From assembly GCF_000002075.1 (NCBI RefSeq), contig NW_004797507.1, positions 651,548 through 715,547 on the forward strand: a stretch of DNA of 64,000 nt. Direction: 5' to 3'. The position numbers were made by a program, and so were the translations under genes. This DNA is from Aplysia californica. Taxonomy: Eukaryota; Mollusca; Gastropoda; Aplysiida; Aplysiidae. Under the pieces are notes generated by a model that worked only from the letters and a program-made list of their open reading frames with translations, had not been told where the DNA came from and ran no database searches. This document shows, piece after piece, positions 10,001-24,500 of this stretch (positions within the stretch are counted from its first letter, which is position 1; the number at the start of each line of letters is the position of its first letter).

Positions 10001-13000
10001 GTGCGATAACTGAATATTCTCAGTAACATGGGCAGAACAGCTAAATTTTCGCCAATGACAGTCAGACATTTTCTGGCCCACAAAGTCAAGAATTTGAAAT
10101 CTTTGCTTCCATGTGTGGAGGCACCGCTCAAATATAAATAGTCACACATTCTGATGATTAGTTCAAATTTTCCCTGAGCTATTACTACACGACCAGAATA
10201 ATACAGAAATGTCAAATACACTGCAGTGCTCTCATATAGTGCTCAGATGGTTCCATGCTGGGTGACCATGCCTCTCACATCAGGTCAAATTATTTATGGG
10301 GTGCCCCTGAACTTGGGCTGAGTGCATCTTCGTTTTGCTTCTCGTTTTCGCCACTTTCTTCAGCTACTATTTTACAAGTTTTTGTCAAACATAATATTTG
10401 CAAAATAATGTAACTAACTATCACTCAATACCCATGATCACACCCCCACACCCCATCACTCTCTCTGTCTCTGTATTCCTCTGCCTCTCTCTTGGTCTCT
10501 CTCTGTCATTCTGTCCCTCTCTCTTTCGGTCTCTCTGTCTCAGCGTGTGTGCGAGTGTGTCAGTGTGTGTATGTATGAGTGTGTGTGTGAGTGTGTGTGT
10601 GTGTGTCTGTATCTCTTTCTCTATATATCTATCACTCTCTCTGTCTCTCTCTATCTATCCCTCTCTCTGTCTCTCTCTATCTATCGCTCTCTCTGTCTCT
10701 CTCTATCCCTCTCTGTCTCTTTCGCTCTCCCTCTAATGTGCAGCTGTGGTGATATTCTGAGACGTACTGTACTTTATCTCGGCTGTACGCTGCCCATCAT
10801 CTTATGAGTCAGTGGCAGACTGAATGTAAACATTGTACAAGGTTTTACTCTGGATATAAAACATATTTTTCACAAGTTTTGATTAAAGAATTTTTATCGA
10901 AACTTTTATTCAACTATTCTTTAACTTTAACACAAATTTTCATCCTGTACGAAGTCCTACTTTCACCTCCCTGTTGATGTGATTATAAACAATGATTTTT
11001 TTCCAGCATTGTAAAACCATTTTGGAATCGGAGTGGCATTTGCAGTAACCTATAAGTGATCGAATCAACGTGGGACAAAAACGGGTCAAAGAAATTTTAA
11101 AATGAAAATTGTGGGCTCCCGTTTTCCCAGCTCTCCACCAACTTGGCTCTGTCTTAACAGAAATGAACTATAAATTGATGGTTCCACCTCTAGAAATAAC
11201 GCAAGTGTAGGAAAATCAATCCTACACATTATAGAGCTCTATCACTCTTACAGAATTGTCCCCCAGCAACATATTAAAATACTTGTGAAATTTCAGGAAC
11301 AAAATCCCCACGAAAATTTGCGCTGAGGAGAGACCTGCAAAAGACCTGCAAAAGTTGAGATCTTACCTTGGCCAGGTGCCGTACACAGACTGTGACACAG
11401 TAGAGAAGGGTTCCAAATGTAACGCCCTCGGAGGCAGATTCCAGGGCTGGTGTACCGAAGCCAATTCCGAGCACACGGTCCCATTCTGTGACATCAAGGC
11501 TCTGGGGGAGGGAAAAATGTTGAAGAAAACGACGTGCCACGCATTAAGGGTTCACCTTTCATCAAGCCTGAATTGATGAACTGAGATGAAAATGACAAAG
11601 CAAGGAAAGACACACCACTAACAACAAAGAGTGATTCGCTGTTTGTTCAACTACTTACGACAACTTGCTTAACTCACCCAGCTCTAACGCTGATAGTATC
11701 GGGTACATGGAAAATTTTTGCTGTTGAGACCGAAAACACTACTTTTGTGAGAAGCAGACTATAGCCTAATTGGAAGAGTAACCAGTTTGTGTTTGAAACC
11801 ATGTGAGGGGGTGCAAAAATTGAACGCACTTCCTTTCTTCGCCTTTAGTTTACTTTTTGACTCTGTATATAAACCTTTTTTCACAGAGTATTGAATAAAA
11901 ACTATGACATATTTTGCCTTCAAAGTTTCAATACACACAAATAATGTTTTTAATAAAATGACTATATAATTTGGGTATGATATGTTAAAATTTAGTATTT
12001 TTTTCAAGTTTTCAAAAAGTAAAATTCTCTAGGGAGAGCTGAAAACCCAGAGGTGTAGGCCTAGGTTTGAGTGAGTTAACGCAGTCTTCAACTGCTGCTA
12101 ACTAATAATTCCACTTTTGTTTTGCTTGTGTGTGTGTGTGTGTATGTGTGCACCTGTGTGTGTTTATGAATGCGTGCGTGTGTGCACGCATTTGTGACAG
12201 TATCTCGATATCTCACCTGGTCCAACATGATCTCTGGGAGTGAGGGCGTAAAGTGCTTCAGACAGGCTAGAGCCTTTCCCACAAGTCTCAGCATGCTGGA
12301 ACAGCAAAAATAATAGCACACACATCAGAGGTAGGCAAAGTTAGGCAAGAAAATACACACATACACATGTCAGTCGTAGGCAATAGTTAGACAAGAAAAT
12401 AAACACATACACATGTCAGTCGTAGGCAAAGTTAGGCAAGAAAATACACACATACACATGTCAGTCGTAGGCAATAGTTAGACAAGAAAATACACACATA
12501 CACATGTCAGTGGTAGGAAAAAAGGCAAAAGTTAGGCTAATTATAACAAACAGACAAAATGTCAGTAGTTGACCAAAGTTGGGCAGCGGCAGCAGCAGCA
12601 CACACGTCAGTAATAGACAAAACATAGGCTTAAAAAACCAAAAACATTCACACATTACTTATGAACAGAATATTACGAAAAAAACAAAAACAAACAAAAA
12701 CAACAAAAACACACACACGCACACACACACAGAAGTCCAAAATCAGTAAATACCTGAAAAATGAGTAGAAATAGGAAGCCCTGCTATACATGATATGTGT
12801 GTATGTATATGTTCCTACTTATGTTGAGCGTATGTCTAAGTATGTGTTCATGTCTGTGGCAAGCATGTATCTAAGGTATATATGTATATTGTTCATGCTT
12901 GTGTCAAACATATATCTATGAGTCAATATGTGTGTCAAACACATTTATGTATGCATATATGTGTTTATGCTTGTGGTGAGCATAAATCTCAGTGTATAAT

Positions 13001-15191
13001 AATAATAGATAGCATTTGTATAGTGAAAATTCCCACCCAACAGCAAGCTCTATGCGCTTTACAATCTATACTACTACCCTAGCAGACCTGATAGCATTCT
13101 GAGACAATCTAAACTTCTTGGGAAGCATACAGGGCAAGCTGTGCATTTACCTGTGTTCAGCCTCCACGAGCTGGGAAGTGGGCTGCTCCACGTCATCCAT
13201 CGACGTCTGGTGCTGCAGGAAGGATGACGGCTGGACTAACATCTCCGCGCGGCCCGTGCCCGACAGGTTCTTGTGCTGGAGGAAAGTTTTAAAATATTTA
13301 CGGACCATTGTTGAAGACACCTATCCATCAGTACTGAATGTGAATTTGGGTGCAGCGTGACAGCCAAAATGTCTTCAAAATCAATAGCTCGTACCAATAT
13401 TATGGACCGTTGCTCAAGGCATCTATCAATCAGTATTGAATGTGGATTTTGGAGCAGCTTTTTCAAATGATAAGACCTTTGAAACTTTTTGGTCCAACAG
13501 ATACAGTGACATTCATAGTCACATTGTAGAGCTGCTAAACTTGTCCGTGTGTCGCCACATTTTCTTCAATTCTGATTTAATTTTTTTGTATGGATGAGTA
13601 TTCACCCAATTCTACACTACTTATTTTTAGATTCTCAAGATGGGTTTACAAGAATCAATTCTACTCAAAACGCAAACTATGCAAAATTAACTGACAATGC
13701 TGCCATAAGCAGACAAAACGCCTTTTTCAAAATTCACAATAGTTACAAGAAAAAGGTTTTTTGTGAGCATAACCATTGAAAAATAGAGTGTTCTTAGTTT
13801 TTAGTACGAGTTTTAAGGCACCTGCAACACAATAAGGTCATATAAATGCAGAACAATAAATGTGTTACAAGAGAGTAACGTACACAAAAAAGGAGGAGGA
13901 GATATAAGGACGATAGATGTTCGATAGGAAAGAAGAAGAAAACCACACCAGAGTACCCGCAAACCACCCACAAATAGAGTGCTTCCAAAATATGAATTCT
14001 AATTTTTTAACAAATTAGTTTCATTTTAATTTTTTCACACAAGTAGGGTTACTGATCAGGCTTTTGATTTAGCAAATAAAAATTGTTTGTGCCAAAATGA
14101 TAAAAAAACGCATTTTGTCAGCTTATGTAGAATAAATTTTTTGGGGCAAGAGGCGCCCGCAACTGTATTAAGTCAAAATATAAACTGACAATATGAACAC
14201 TTAACGTGTGGATGTAAAATTTGCATAGAAAGAATTATGGGAATCAAAGATGGGAGCAACTGATGAGCAAGAATGCTACATGCAATGGTGATGCATAGGA
14301 AAGGAGGTCTTCTTTTTTTACTTTTCCTATCCAGGAAAGGGAGTCTTCCAGTTTGGCACTAAAGTGGCAAGACCAAGGGAAAGAGTTAAAAGATCATTAT
14401 TTTACATGAGCACTTGGTAACTTTTGGTGGAGCAAATACAGTAACAATAATTGTCACTTTGTCATAGCATCTACCAAAAGTAGGACTATCCAAAATTCAC
14501 AAGACTGACAGGGCGGCCCACCCACCACCATATTATAAGGAATAAATACTTCAAAATTCGTAAAATAACTTACACTTCTAAAGTAAAATGTTTTTCTGAG
14601 AGCAAAGTTTCCTAAAAGTGAATAAAAATCGTAACTATTCTGCTAAATAGACAGGCACTCACCTCCAGGATGTGTGAGAGATAGCGTGGCCGGATCAGGA
14701 GAGCCACGTACGTCTGGAGCATTGCCATCAGAGCACCCTGGTGGAAGGGGTGGATGGGTGGGTTGGGAGAGGTGTGGAGATGGTGTGTGTGTGTGTGTGG
14801 GGGGGGGGTGTTGATAAAGGGGTGGAGGTGGTGTGTTTGTGAGTGGGGGGGGGGTGGTGTTGGGAGAAGGGTGGAGAAGTCACAGAAAGTGTTGATCAAT
14901 ATACTGATCATCATTAGAAACTTTTTCGTCTCTTTCAACAAGGACTAAGTTCACTCCCAAAGAAAACAAGAAATATTGTGGGGGATGTTGTAACATACAA
15001 AAATCTGCAGCGAGACATAGACTGAGCATGAGCACAGATGACAGTAAGCAGGGAAACCACTGGAATTTTGGGGAGGGAGGGAGGGAGGGAGNNNNNNNNN
15101 NNNNNNNNNNNNNNNNNNNNNNNNNNNNNNNNNNNNNNNNNNNNNNNNNNNNNNNNNNNNNNNNNNNNNNNNNNNNNNNNNNNNNNNNNNN

Positions 15192-15247
<56 letters not shown>

Positions 15248-18200
15248 AACTACTTTTCAAAATGACAATGCACCAGCCTCATCAAACACACACACACACA
15301 TCCCAGCCTTATCAAACACATAAAAACACACATAACAGCTTCATACAAAAAATACACATACAGCACCAACCTCATCAAACACACATGCACCAGCCTTATC
15401 AAACAAACACATAAACACACAGTTGAAAGTCTAAGTAAGATTTAACGGAGCTCACATCTGCATAAGGTCATATGAGCACCAAGGGGTGGATGTCAACAGA
15501 AAAGTCCAAACTGGGCATCAGGCTTACTCTGCTCACCTCTCTAGCTTCAACAGCACAAAATCTGCTTCGATTATCAAGGCAACCCGAAAATAGCAATTCA
15601 CAAGAAAGTGACAAACATACAAAAGAAGTAGAGAAAAATGACGATAGTAAGAATGAGGAAAGAAAAAGTAGCAGTTCCCCCTAAGTTGTTCCAGTACAGT
15701 ATGAACATGACATTGATAAATTAGCCCATTTACAATTCTACTGTGCATAAGAACATGTTAATATACCCCCTTTGGCAAAGGCCTAAAGAAAGTAAACACA
15801 CACTCTTTTCTCTTTAGTAAAGAGTTTTACGGCACTTGCAACACAGTAAGGTCATATAAGTGCCGAAGATCGGAGATGTTACAAGAGAGTAACAAACACA
15901 AAAAAGGAGGAGAGATCAGGACATTAGAAGTTTGAAAGGAAAGAAGGAGCAAACCACACCAGAGCACCCGTCCACCACCCACTATAAACACACACATAAC
16001 AGCTTCATGAAACAAATACACAAATAGCATCAGCCTCATCAAACAAACATACAAACACACTACACACACACAAACAACACTCCGACGTACCAACAGCTTG
16101 GCCATGACCTCAGGCAGGTAGAACCTCCACTGCCTCTGGAAGGCACACAGCTGCAGCAGTAGGTTACAGCTGGACTCGGCCTCGGCCAATACCGGCTGGC
16201 TCAGGTTCACGCGGGCCATCTCCAGAGCCTTTGGAGAGAAGGAAGGAAGTTTGTTTTGTTTTGGCAAGCGTTTTAGTTTAAGTAAGAGTTTTACAGCACT
16301 TGCAACACAATAAGGTCGTATAAGTGCCGGAGATTAGAGGTGTTACAAGAGAGTAACAAACAAAAAAGGAGGTGAGATAGAGACGAAAGATTTTTTATAG
16401 GAAAGAAGGAGCAAACCACACCAGAGCACCCGTCAACTGCCCACTTGGTAAGCATTTTCAGGTGTCCGCAAATATCATCCGCAAAATCTAAGTCTCTCAA
16501 TAAGTGTGCCATTTCCTTAATTGTGAGCAGTGAGCCATTGGGAAGGACAGTGCCTTGGCTTTTCAATACAGAGAAGTATAAGGACAGCTAATTTAGTGCA
16601 GGGAAAGAGAAAAAGAGACAGAAACAAAAGTTTGGACTGAATAAAGAGAATCACATCAAAACAATAAGGGCCAAATTTGGAAAATGTTTTATTCAGATGT
16701 GTTAAACGATGACATTCATTTAGAATACGGCATTATTGCTAATAATACTGACATACTAACACGACTTACCTATTTCAAATAACAGAACGAGTACTTGAAA
16801 AACACACTTAAGAGGAAGACTTTCATCCCACGAGCAAATTCAGTGTTCCAACTCATTACAAATCACACCCTCGCTCCAACAGCCCAAATAGCAAACTAAC
16901 AGCACTACCACTCTCCATAAAAGTCCTCCCTTGTTCGTACACACTGACAATTTCCCCATTCACTGCCACACTGTCAGACAATAACAAAGTTGGTATATCT
17001 TACAATTTCTCCACTGTCCATTGTCAAACAACCCCCCCCCCCAACCCCAGAAGTCACCTTCGCTGGCACACTCACAACTTCATCGTCAGGTTAACAGCAA
17101 TCTCCCCACTGCTGGTACATACCAACAACTTCAGTCTATTGTCAAACAAGAACCCCACCCTTAAACCCAAATCCACCACCGCCTTTAGCCCAGGGTTACC
17201 TACTGGCACACACCGACATCTTCATCAGCAACATCTCTTCTCTCCCCCCCCCCTCCCTTTAGCCTCGGATCATCCGCTGGCACAAAACATCTCCCCCCCC
17301 CCCCCCCACACACACACCAACCACCCTCCACTCACCAGCAGCAGTCTGTCCTGATGTACACCGACCAGGTCGAACACATGCTGCTGAAAGCTGTGGCCCA
17401 GCATGCGCAGCAGAGAGGAGAATACACACACACACACACACGCACCATCCACCCTTCACTCACCAGCAGCAGTCTGTCCTGATGTACACCGACCAGGTCG
17501 AGCGCGTGCTGCAGAAAGCCGTGGCCCAGCGAGCGCAGCAGGGAGGAGAACAGGTCCAGACTGAGGCAGTAGAGCCGGTGCCAGCTGATCGTGTCGGGAC
17601 CGCCCCCCTTGCCCGCCCCTCCGCTCACACTGCCAGACACAAAGGCCTGCACAGGAGGGGGAAGAAAGTTTTAAAAAATTTTTGCGCTGAGCTGACAAAA
17701 CACCTTTTTAAAAAATTCTCAGCAGTTTCGAGAAAAAGAGGCTTTTTAGTCAGTGTAACTATTTTTAAAAAGCTTTCTTCTGAAATTTGAATTCTAATTC
17801 ATTCAAAAACTAGTCAGTTTCATTTTGATTTTTTCCCCACAATTAGGGTAACTGATCAGGCTTTCGATTTAGCAAATAAAAAAAAAATGGCACCAAAAAT
17901 GAAAAAAAAAGGCGTTTTGTTAGGTAAGGGCAGTTATGAGGCTGTATGGGAATGGGTGCTGGCGGCGGTGGTGGCCAATTCAATTATGCCAGTGATGTAG
18001 TCGGTGGTGACAGTGTTGGTGAGGTTGGTAGGTAGTCATGTGGTTGTAGTTAGTGGTGGACTGTTGATGCTAGTGTTGTTGTAGTTTGCCATAGAGACTT
18101 TTTATTATTGAGTTTGTTGTTGGCGATGGTGATGATGTTGTTGTTGGCAGAGGCATTGTTGCTGTTGTTGTCAGCACTCATGAAAATAGTGCAGGTGATG

Positions 18201-18483
18201 TTGTTGGAAATGTTGCTGTTAGTTGTTGTTGTTTTTTTGTGGTGGTGCAGTGGGTGTTGGTGGAGATGGTGAGAGTGGTGATGAGGTGGTGGTTGTGGTT
18301 GCTGTTGCGGGAAAAGGTGGTGGTGGTGGTGGTGGTGGTGATAGTACCGATATTGTAGTTGGGGGCAGTGTTGGATTTAGGAGATTGGGGAAATTGACAG
18401 AGCCTGACATTGGCTGACTGACCCACTATACCAGGACGCTTTCAAAAAAGGGTGTGTGTGTGTGAGTGTGTATGTATGTGTGA

Positions 18484-18517
<34 letters not shown>

Positions 18518-21500
18518 ATGCACGTGCGAGCGCAAGAGCGTGGGTGCGGCGAGAAAGGCACAATAAAAGAAATGAAGCAGAAAGAATGTCGTACTTTAAA
18601 TCCAATCATCAATTCATCAACAGGACTGTTAGAAATTACTTGAATTATGATATATCCCCAGGGATTATAATTTTCACAGCTTCGCAGTGAAAAAGAAATA
18701 AATTGAAAAAATCTTACCCCATTCCTTTACTATCACCACAAAAGAAAACAAGCTCACAAGAAAAGAATGAGACACTTGCAGAACTCACTTTGCTGAGGAG
18801 GTTCCGAGGCTTGAAAGCATCCTCTCCTGAGTAGCAGGAGGTCAAGGCCAGACAGAGGTGAGAGGTCAAGTTACTCACACACAGCATGTTGGCACCCTGA
18901 GAAGAGGTAGATAATAAAGTGGATGTACAAACTGTAAACAAGCGACTAACTCCCCCCCCTCCCTCCTCAAAACCCATCCCACTGACTGATGTGACCAATT
19001 AAAAAAAAAAGACCTTCAGATTTTATAAAGCCCCCCCTCCTCCTCAACCAAAAAAGTATGGCACTAATGTACCTTTCGATATATGCAATAAAATGCTTCA
19101 AAACATTGCAGACTGCATGAATAGGGGGGAAGGGGACGAGTGAATTAAACCATTTTTCAATCTGGCTTGCCAAATGGGTTTATTAAAAACTTTTTGTTTG
19201 TTTTAGTAGAGGTTTTACGGCGCTCGCAACTGCATAAGGTCATATGAGTGCCAGAAGATAAGAGGTGCTACAAGAGAGTAACAAACAAAAAAAAAGAAGG
19301 GGAGATGAGGACGATAGATGTTTGATAGGAAAGAAGAAGCAAACCACACCAGAGCACCCGCCAATCACCCACATTAAAAACTTTTAAAACCCATTAGGAA
19401 CATAAAGGGTTGCAAAAAGTAGAGATTTCCAGAAACATGAACACACACACATAAATAAATGCAATGCAGTGTAGACTTAGGAGCAATCACATGTAAAACT
19501 CACAGCCTCCGTGTCCGCAATCTTGGTGAGCAGAAGAAGAGAAGAATAAATGTAGGACACGCCTTTCCGGGCCTGGGGAAAGTAAGAGACCAGACGATGA
19601 ATAAATCTTGTTCTTAAAAAAACCCATGACTTTGATGGTTCACTTTTGAGTAAACAGAAGCACATCCATACAATCGACAACAAAGGCCATTTGTGAGGCA
19701 GCGTGGTGGAGTCAGGCTCTCGTCAATTTTTGGGCATGTAGAGTTATAGGTATCATCTTAAAGCTGGTTCACTTGTCTTTATTTGGGTGAAAAAAATATT
19801 CCTTTATCTTGAATACAAGTCGAGATATTTGCAAATGAAGGAGGTGGGGGTCACCTGTTTTCAGAGGTACAATTGGTGAGAAAATAGCTGCCAAAGATTA
19901 GTTATTTCCATAGCTTAAGAGTCCATGGTAACTGAAAAATTTATATTTTTGGTGTCTTTACAGAGATGAGTTCTTTAATGGGCATGAAAGGTGTTGAGCC
20001 AAAAAACAAAATTTTGATAAAAATTTACGAACCTGCAGAAAAATGCCAGTTTCTTCACTTTGATTATTTTGACGAGAGCCTGATTCCACCACGCTGCCTC
20101 ACATTTATTGTAGGAAAAAGCAAGATACACAGAAACAACAGGAAAGAAAACAAGCAAGACCAACCGGTGGAACCCTCCAACCACCTTCAAAATTTTAATG
20201 GGAAATAGTCCTGGACACTAGAGGGTAACAACAAAAAGAAAAATAAGACCTAATTTTTATCAGTTATCAAAAGTCTGGAAGGCAAGCAACATCTCACCGC
20301 GCACCAAGATTCGACTCTTTAACTCCAACATTAAGTTTGTACTCCTCTATGGCTGCGAAACTTGAAAGACAACAAAGACAGTACTGAATAAAGTCCAGAC
20401 TTTCATCAACAGATGTATAAGGAGTATTCTAAGAATTAAGTGGCAGGAGAGAATAAGAAATGAAAAGCTGTGGGAAAGGACAGGACAAAAGGGTATAGAA
20501 ATAGGACTTAGAAAGTGACGATGGATGGGACACACCTTAAGAAAGCCCAGCGGAAACATCACAGGACAATCGCTGCAGTGGAACCCACAAGGAGCCCGAG
20601 GCAGGGATAGGCCACGGGAAACATGGAGGAGATGCGTGGAAAGGGACATGAGAGAGATGAAGCTCACTTGGAACAAGCTTGGAAGGATAGCCCAGGACAG
20701 AGATAAATGGAAGGAGCTTGTATGTGGCCTATACCCTGCCAGGGGTGAAAGTGATTGATTGATTGATTGATTGATAATTTTTATCAGATTCTTTAGCTCA
20801 TGTGAGCTGGATTGCTAACAACAACAACAGCTCATATGAGCAAAAATGACTCTAAATAAGACACCCTCAAACACAAAGCAATAATAAATTAAAGCATTTC
20901 TGCAGCTTATTTTTATTTCCTGAATGCCAACCATTGACAGTTTAGATCTGGCATGGACAAACTACAGCCTGCAGCCCAGATTTGGCCCATGAGCTGTTTA
21001 AGTCCGGCCTGCAAGTTGACCCATTATTTAATAATCAACAATGTGGGGAATTAAATTAATAAAAATGTGAAAATTTTGAAAATCTAAATCTAAATAGTTT
21101 CCAATCCACCTGAAAGCAAGAGGTCCAAAATGCTATCTCAATTGTGATATATGCTATAGCATCAGTGTTAGTCCCACTTTTGATTTCTTGGGTATTTTCA
21201 AAGAACTTACCCCTATTTCCTCTTGCATTGGATGTGATATTCTGAAATGCTTAATCTGGCTCACAACCTGGACAAGCTTGATTTACACCATAAGATGTCA
21301 GCTTTGACCCTGCCAGTCAGGGCCAACCCAGGCTGAGAGGGATACAGCAACCAGAAAAAACCCCAAAGTATTTCATAAAGTTTGCCCCACGTGGGAACAA
21401 ACCCAGGTCTCCTATGTGCAAAAGCAAAGCACCTACCCACTACACCACAGATGTTGGTGTGTTGAGGTATTAAAATTTTTTATAGTCAAATATAAGACTC

Positions 21501-24500
21501 GAAACATTGATTGGTAATAGGTAAGCGTAGGAGTTCATCTTTTCAAAACTTTACGGAAAATAAACTAACGTCCACCACAAACATAATCCAGCCAAGTAGG
21601 TGAAGAGGCTTGAAAACTCCCTAAATAACCTTTAGTTCAAGAAAATCCAAATCCGGAATGTCAAACCAAAGCATAAAACAATACTGAGCTAACAGCACAC
21701 TCAGACATGAAAACTTGGTCATATGTGATATATAAAACATCTACTTTTTGTTTAATAAAAAGACAGACAAAAACAAGAAAAAAGAAAATGAAATGATGGC
21801 ATGTTGCCTAGTAAATGTGAATACAATTTCCTCCAGCAGTCAGGGCAATGTACCTTGAAGAAAGCCTCCATGGTGGTGAGCACACAGGACACGATACCGT
21901 TCTCTTGTATGAGTCGCAGTGAGGCTGGAAGGTCGGGGCTCACGTGAAGGATCTCCACCAGCAGACAGCATGACACTATCTGTACCTGTAATAACAGACA
22001 CCAGAGGAACTTGTTTGAGAAAACAGGAGTACATCAATTCCTTATCTCCTGCAAGCAGCTCCCGGGGGCTTTGCAGTCGGAAGCTTGTTGGGGAGGAAGA
22101 AGAGTGATAAAGGGACAGAATAGCATTATATGAAATATTTCACTAAGAAAGAAGATACTATCTGTGTAGATTTTGTGGTGCAGCAGCTGATGAAAGAAAG
22201 ATGCCGTCAATTTCTTTTCATTGAGGACCAATTAAATACATGTTCAGCTCCATACAAATGCTCTACATTATAATTAAAATCTTATTTAATTTGTTGTAAG
22301 AAAAGACATTTGAACATTGAAACTTCACCAACCTTGACGTGTGAGCCAAGAGAGTCAAGGGGCTGAGTGGTGCCCTCAGTGTCAGTTGTTTCCTTGACCT
22401 CTCCAGTGACCTCGGCTGTCTCGATAAGCCCCGGGAGCTGCCAGGAGCTTTGCAGAAACACTAGGGAGGGTATGTCAGAGGTAAAGAGATGAGAGAAGGG
22501 AGGATATGTCAGAAGTAAAGAGATGAGAGAAGGGAGGATATGTCAGAGGTAAAGAGATGAGAGAAGGGAGGATATGTCAGAAGTAAAGAGATGAGAGAAG
22601 GGAGGATATGTCAGAGGTAAATAGATGAGAGAAGGGAGGATATGTCAGAAGTAAAGAGATGAGAGAAGGGAGGATATGTCAGAGGTAAATAGATGAGAGA
22701 AGGGAGGATATGTCAGAAGTAAAGAGATGAGAGAAGGGAGGATATGTCAGAGGTAAATAGATGAGAGAAGGGAGGATATGTCAGAAGTAAAGAGATGAGA
22801 GAAGGGAAAGGGTGTCAGAGGGCAGAAGTAAAGAGATGAAAGAAGGGAGGAAGCATGTGGGTCGTCGCAGATGGTCTGCCTGAAAGCAGCTACATTTCCA
22901 CACAAACTTATTAGATTATCTAGTAGTCTAACCTTCACACCACAAACAAGTATCATGAGTAAGAAACATAACATCATAAACACACCCTACAGTAATCTGT
23001 ACTTCATGTACTAAAAGCTGACAGACACAACAAGATTTTACATACGTTTTCAGACTTTTACAAGATATTTTCAGGAAAACTTAATACATTTGAATGTTAC
23101 AAGACTGGGCAAGTGAAGACTAGTAGGGGTCGGGGGTCTAGTGCCTAACTTCAAATCTATCAAACTTGGAGCTAAAGCACCCAAATAAACAATGTGAAGA
23201 CCTGTACAAAGGTGAAGCATTTAGTCCACTATCAAAACACCAATCATGGTTAAACCAAACAACAGCGGTAAACCGAAAGAAAACTTTTGATCAGCCTAAA
23301 CAACCACAATTCTAAACCAAAAGGAATTTGGAGAATTATGACGACCAAATCTTCACTGGCAACCCTCACATGATCATCAAGTCATATGCGCTATAAGATA
23401 GCAAAACAGGAGAAAGAAACATTAGACAAGAGCGCAAGTGTGTTGATTGTGGGCAAGAGAGAAGCTACTGTTTGCCTTCATTGATCATACACATTAATGG
23501 GCCTATAAACTGTGTGTAGGCCAAGTGGCGAATGTTGCTACATCTGTGCAGTATGCTACAATCTGCAGCAAAGACATGATCATCAGAAAATACCAAACAT
23601 TAGGGGCTCCCCATATCTAGAGGTACAGTATTTGCCTGTCATTCAAAATATCTTGGGTTCGAAACTTGACGGCGTTGAACATTAATTTTACTACAGTCAT
23701 CTGCTTTCATCTCCACTTTCTTCTTCTCCCCCATACTGTTACTGCCAATAAGGTTGAAGAACCTGCAGTCGACTACCCCTGAGATCTAGCAGGGGAACGA
23801 AAAGGGAAAAAAAAAATATTATAGTTTAGCTGGTAAAGATATGACACCCCCCCCCCCCCCCCCCCCCTCCCCAAAAAACGTTTTAAAAAAAATAAATTTA
23901 ATTTTAAAAATCAATCAACAATTCAAAAACTATAAAAGACCTAACAAGGATTCAACAAGCTTTCTGTCAGTATTTCGTTGCTCACCTGAGCAGACCACAG
24001 GTAGCAGGGACTTGATCAGGGTCTGTAGGTCTGTGGAAGAGACAGAGAGACACAGGTGGAGACCAAACAATCCCAAGGCTTCTAGTCACCCTCTATAACA
24101 CAGGGTTTTTTTTGGGTTTTAGTAAGCATTTTACAGAACTTGCAACACAATTAGGTCATATAAGTGCAGAAGACTATTTGAAGTTTTACAAGAGAGTAAT
24201 AAATATAAAAAAGGAGGAGGAGAGATAAAAACAATAGATGTTTGATAGGAAAGGAGCAAGCCACACCAAAGCACCCATTAACCACCCACTCTACATCTAC
24301 AACAAATTCTTATGGCATAAGATGCTGCTCATATGACTAAGAGAAGCAGTGACAGCATGTATATTAGTTGAGAAAAATTATGTTTCTTTTCACTGACAAC
24401 AAGTAATCATCTTGTTTCTCTTACCTCGGGATGTGATTATGCATATTATCTGTCACAATGAGAGTGCTCTTTGGATGAAAAGTTCTTTCCAAAAAGCTTT

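Noticed and set aside
10398-10807. Leucine/serine/cysteine-rich ORFs
   Set aside because: CT and GT microsatellite translation, no start context or homology.
14880-15414. ORFs crossing the N gap
   Set aside because: They consist of unknown bases and GA/CT repeat translation.
18178-18426. Proline/threonine-rich minus ORFs
   Set aside because: Translation of an imperfect GTT/GGT repeat region.
23830-23870. Poly-C tracts as a new regulatory element
   Set aside because: Several occur at random places in introns, mostly at repeat tails or microsatellites. They look like slippage products.
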